Positions 6,135 through 7,851 of a DNA stretch of 7,851 nucleotides are shown in pieces (within the stretch, counting starts at the first letter, position 1; each line of letters starts with the position of its first letter). Position numbers and translations under genes: made by a program. Where the stretch lies: NCBI GenBank assembly GCA_030667035.1, contig DAOUWQ010000047.1, positions 1-7,851 of the forward strand, written 5' to 3'. The notes under the pieces are model-generated. The model was not told the origin of the DNA and searched no databases. It worked only from the letters and a program-made list of their open reading frames with translations. This DNA is from Candidatus Heimdallarchaeota archaeon. GTDB taxonomy: Archaea; Asgardarchaeota; Heimdallarchaeia; JABLTI01.

Positions 6135-6145
6135 TTTTAAAAAGA
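6135..6145 (-). terminator. Possible T-tract terminator after the iron-sulfur protein gene
   Basis: On the minus strand a run of five T (6143-6139) occurs about 50 bases after the stop at 6194, just before the candidate operon promoter. Archaeal intrinsic termination uses such tracts, but the whole spacer is AT-rich and no hairpin is evident, so this is weak. Confidence 0.22.
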
Positions 6146-6193
6146 GCATTTTTCAGTTTAGTTTGATAAAAATAAGGGCATTCAAATTGCGGT

Positions 6194-7477
6194 TCATAAT
6201 TTTGTTTTCCGAAATCTCTGCATTCTTCTTGCAAAAGTAATGAACTTTGATTGTAATTGCTTGTCTGCTAAATTAGCTTTGATTGGATCGAGATTAAGTA
6301 ATACTCCAATAAACCTCTGAAGCATCTTATGAGTCCAGAGATGTTGGTTATCAAAGAGAAGATTTTGTAGTTTTCCGTTATCTATTGCCATATGCACGCC
6401 TCTATCAAAAGCATCTTTGGGTGTATGCATTAAATCCTCTCTACGATTCATTTGTATAGCATCTTTGTTGCAATTTCGAGCACAAACTCCACAACCAAAG
6501 CAACGGTCGTAATCTATCTGAGCAATTTTTCTATCAGCAGCATCTGTTGTCAAAATAATAGCATCAACTGGGCATTTTTTAACACAAATTCCGCAACCGG
6601 TACAATTTTCTGAGAGTATTTCAGGAGTAAAATTGCTATAGATTTCAGGACTGAATCCCAATTTCTTATATGCAACTATCGCTTCACAACAGCAGCCACA
6701 GCAATTACATATCCAAGCAACGCTCTCACGAACATTATCACCAATTTGAACTAATCCTGCATCCACACATTGATCAAGTATTTTTCGTGCTTCTTCTTTA
6801 CTAATTTCTTTTGCTATGCCATGTTTTGATAGGCTCTTAGCTGCACCATTAAATGTAAGGCAAACCTCTTGTGGTTGCTCACAAGCTTTTCCCAGATGTT
6901 CCATCTTGTGTCTACAATAGCAAGTACCAACGGTTATACAACTCGCTGTTTCAATTACTTGAGTTGCTCGTTCATAATCCAAAACAATAGAATAATCTTC
7001 TTCTTTGATTGTTTCTTCTTGAACAAAAACCCTATCTATCGGTGTCTGAGTATCAAAAATTGTGTATAGAAAATCATCTTCTTCATTTATGTATTGATGA
7101 TATAATTCAGAGAGAATTTTACGATCGAATTTTCCATCGGTACGCATTAGAGAAAATTCAAAGAAACCAGCCATAGGTGGAGCTAAAATATACGTTCGCT
7201 TTTCCTCTTGACAACCATCGAGCATTAAACCTTTTCCGGCTAATGTATCAAGAATTCTTTCTGCTTCAGCAGGTGTTTTTTTCCAGATTTTCGCTGCTTT
7301 TTCTTTTGTGACAAAATTTATTGGAAGCACTGAAACAAGTCCTGCTTCTTCATCTGTAAATAATACTTGGAGGATCTCGAATAATGATTTCGAAAGAGGA
7401 GCACCTTGAGGAGCTTTATCTAATCTTTGTTGAAGTTTGAGATAACTATTCATTTCATGCCCTTTTTTATGACCCAT
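6194..7477 (-). CDS. Multi-cluster 4Fe-4S protein with N-terminal winged-helix-like domain
   Basis: I recognise the architecture but not a named function. Residues about 30-100 look like a winged helix, with a helical segment (TKEKAAKIWKKTPAEAERIL, 57-76) then KGLM and a strand. The middle has a cysteine-rich domain (C180, C186, C188, C199, C206, including GTCYCRHKMEHLGKAC, 184-199) and the cluster-like CNCCGCCC (257-264). Two 4Fe-4S motifs follow: C292-x2-C295-x2-C298-x3-C302-P and C326-x2-C329-x2-C332-x3-C336. The C-terminal 90 residues are helical and basic. There is no signal peptide or membrane span, so it is cytoplasmic. ATG 7477 is preceded by GGTGAT 5 bases away, which favours it over the ATG at 7453. 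It is read in the same direction as the hydrogenase operon, with its own spacer and probable promoter. A role as electron carrier or redox-responsive regulator is possible; neither is shown. Confidence 0.85.
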   Translation of the reverse strand: MGHKKGHEMNSYLKLQQRLDKAPQGAPLSKSLFEILQVLFTDEEAGLVSVLPINFVTKEKAAKIWKKTPAEAERILDTLAGKGLMLDGCQEEKRTYILAPPMAGFFEFSLMRTDGKFDRKILSELYHQYINEEDDFLYTIFDTQTPIDRVFVQEETIKEEDYSIVLDYERATQVIETASCITVGTCYCRHKMEHLGKACEQPQEVCLTFNGAAKSLSKHGIAKEISKEEARKILDQCVDAGLVQIGDNVRESVAWICNCCGCCCEAIVAYKKLGFSPEIYSNFTPEILSENCTGCGICVKKCPVDAIILTTDAADRKIAQIDYDRCFGCGVCARNCNKDAIQMNRREDLMHTPKDAFDRGVHMAIDNGKLQNLLFDNQHLWTHKMLQRFIGVLLNLDPIKANLADKQLQSKFITFARRMQRFRKTKL

Positions 7478-7517
7478 CTCGTATCACCGCAAGTAAGTTT
7501 TTAGCTTAAAATTAAAT

Positions 7518-7547
7518 ACAAATTTAATTGATATTAAGTAAATTTGT
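7518..7547. promoter_or_regulatory. Perfect 9-bp inverted repeat, possible operator
   Basis: ACAAATTTA (7518-7526) and TAAATTTGT (7539-7547) are exact reverse complements separated by 12 bases, so half-site centres are 21 bases (two helical turns) apart. The element ends 41 bases before the start codon of the iron-sulfur protein gene, where a TATA box or operator would be expected. The half-sites are mostly A/T, which raises the chance of a random match. Confidence 0.4.
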
Positions 7548-7588
7548 CAACATAGAATAAATATCTTCTTAGTATTAATTTGGATGAT

Positions 7589-7851
7589 TTATAGTTCACC
7601 GAATAAAAAAAATAGCAGAAAAGAGAAGTATTTGTGTGGAAGGTCTTCATAAAGAATCGCTTGAATTTCTTCAGCCCACTCTATTCTATCTGCAAGGACA
7701 AAAGACTGAGTATAATTGTAGATAGCGTAGTCCATATCAACACTCGAATACTGATAATAATTATCGCCATTAGGAGTTATTCCAGCGGAATCAAATAAAC
7801 CAGTTGGATCCCAATCAAGGTCCCAACCTCAACCGACACAGAGAATATCAA
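7589..7851 (-). pseudogene. C-terminal remnant of a family-5 ABC-transporter solute-binding protein, interrupted by TGA
   Basis: On the minus strand an open frame of 79 codons ends at TAA 7591-7589. It reads GWDLDWDPTGLFDS, then NGDNYYQYSSVDMDYAIYN, then ADRIEWAEEIQAILYEDLPH. This pattern (W-x-x-D-x-DP, N-Y-x-x-Y-S-x-x-x-x-D, A-x-x-I-L-x-E-D-L-P) is typical of the last part of extracellular peptide/oligopeptide-binding proteins (SBP_bac_5). The same frame upstream has a TGA at 7831-7829 at a place where the family often has Trp (VG-stop-GWD), then continues open to the window edge (DILCVG). Either the gene carries a nonsense mutation or there is a base error. The last residues (SFLLFFLFGEL) follow a run of eight T, so a frameshift there is also possible. 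No start codon is in the window, so it is partial. Confidence 0.6.

Noticed and set aside
5972..6193. Possible small RNA or riboswitch in the spacer before nuoA
   Set aside because: The spacer is mostly A/T runs, with no stable GC-containing stem or known aptamer motif that I can see.
6869..7069. Plus-strand open frame of 66 codons, Phe/Cys-rich
   Set aside because: Antisense to the iron-sulfur protein gene, with composition typical of a reverse-complement shadow.

Overview
The window holds most of one minus-strand operon for a membrane-bound, respiratory complex I-like [NiFe] hydrogenase, followed upstream by a separate iron-sulfur protein gene and the broken tail of a substrate-binding protein gene. 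All genes read right to left. The DNA is AT-rich, and most genes carry strong Shine-Dalgarno sites (AGGAGG, GGTGAT). A TATA/BRE-like element precedes the operon. The subunit set (A, B, C, D, H, I, a split J, K, L, with no NuoE/F/G) resembles archaeal Fpo-type complexes. Together with the multi-cluster ferredoxin-like protein this suggests an uncultivated archaeon. An Asgard lineage is my best guess, but the window has no phylogenetic marker and this is inference.

Region by region, in direction of transcription. 7851-7589: C-terminal 79 codons of a family-5 (peptide/oligopeptide type) solute-binding protein, with an in-frame TGA just upstream. 7588-7478: AT-rich spacer with a perfect 9-bp inverted repeat. 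7477-6194: a 427-residue protein with a probable winged-helix N-terminus, a central cysteine-rich domain and two 4Fe-4S motifs. 6193-5972: spacer with the likely operon promoter. 5971-1: nuoA, B, C, D, H, I, J (first half), J (second half), K and the first 223 codons of nuoL. Spacings run from 4-base overlaps to 39 bases, so this is one transcription unit that continues beyond position 1, where M- and N-type antiporter subunits would be expected.

How they work together. The D subunit keeps both CxxC pairs that bind the Ni-Fe centre (C84/C87 and C379/C382), and the B subunit has the hydrogenase-type CNGC cluster motif. The complex should therefore make or use H2, not reduce quinone. With no NADH module (EFG) and no F420 module visible, reduced ferredoxin donating to the two clusters of the I subunit is the natural electron entry. 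The membrane arm (A, H, J, J', K, L) would couple this to H+ or Na+ movement. The unusual point is the mixture: a hydrogenase active site on a scaffold with NuoA and Nuo/Fpo gene order, while NuoK is partly Mrp/Mbh-like and NuoA and NuoK each lack a carboxylate that is conserved in respiratory complex I. The cluster looks like a structural intermediate between group 4 hydrogenases and complex I. Whether such complexes are already described cannot be settled from the sequence.
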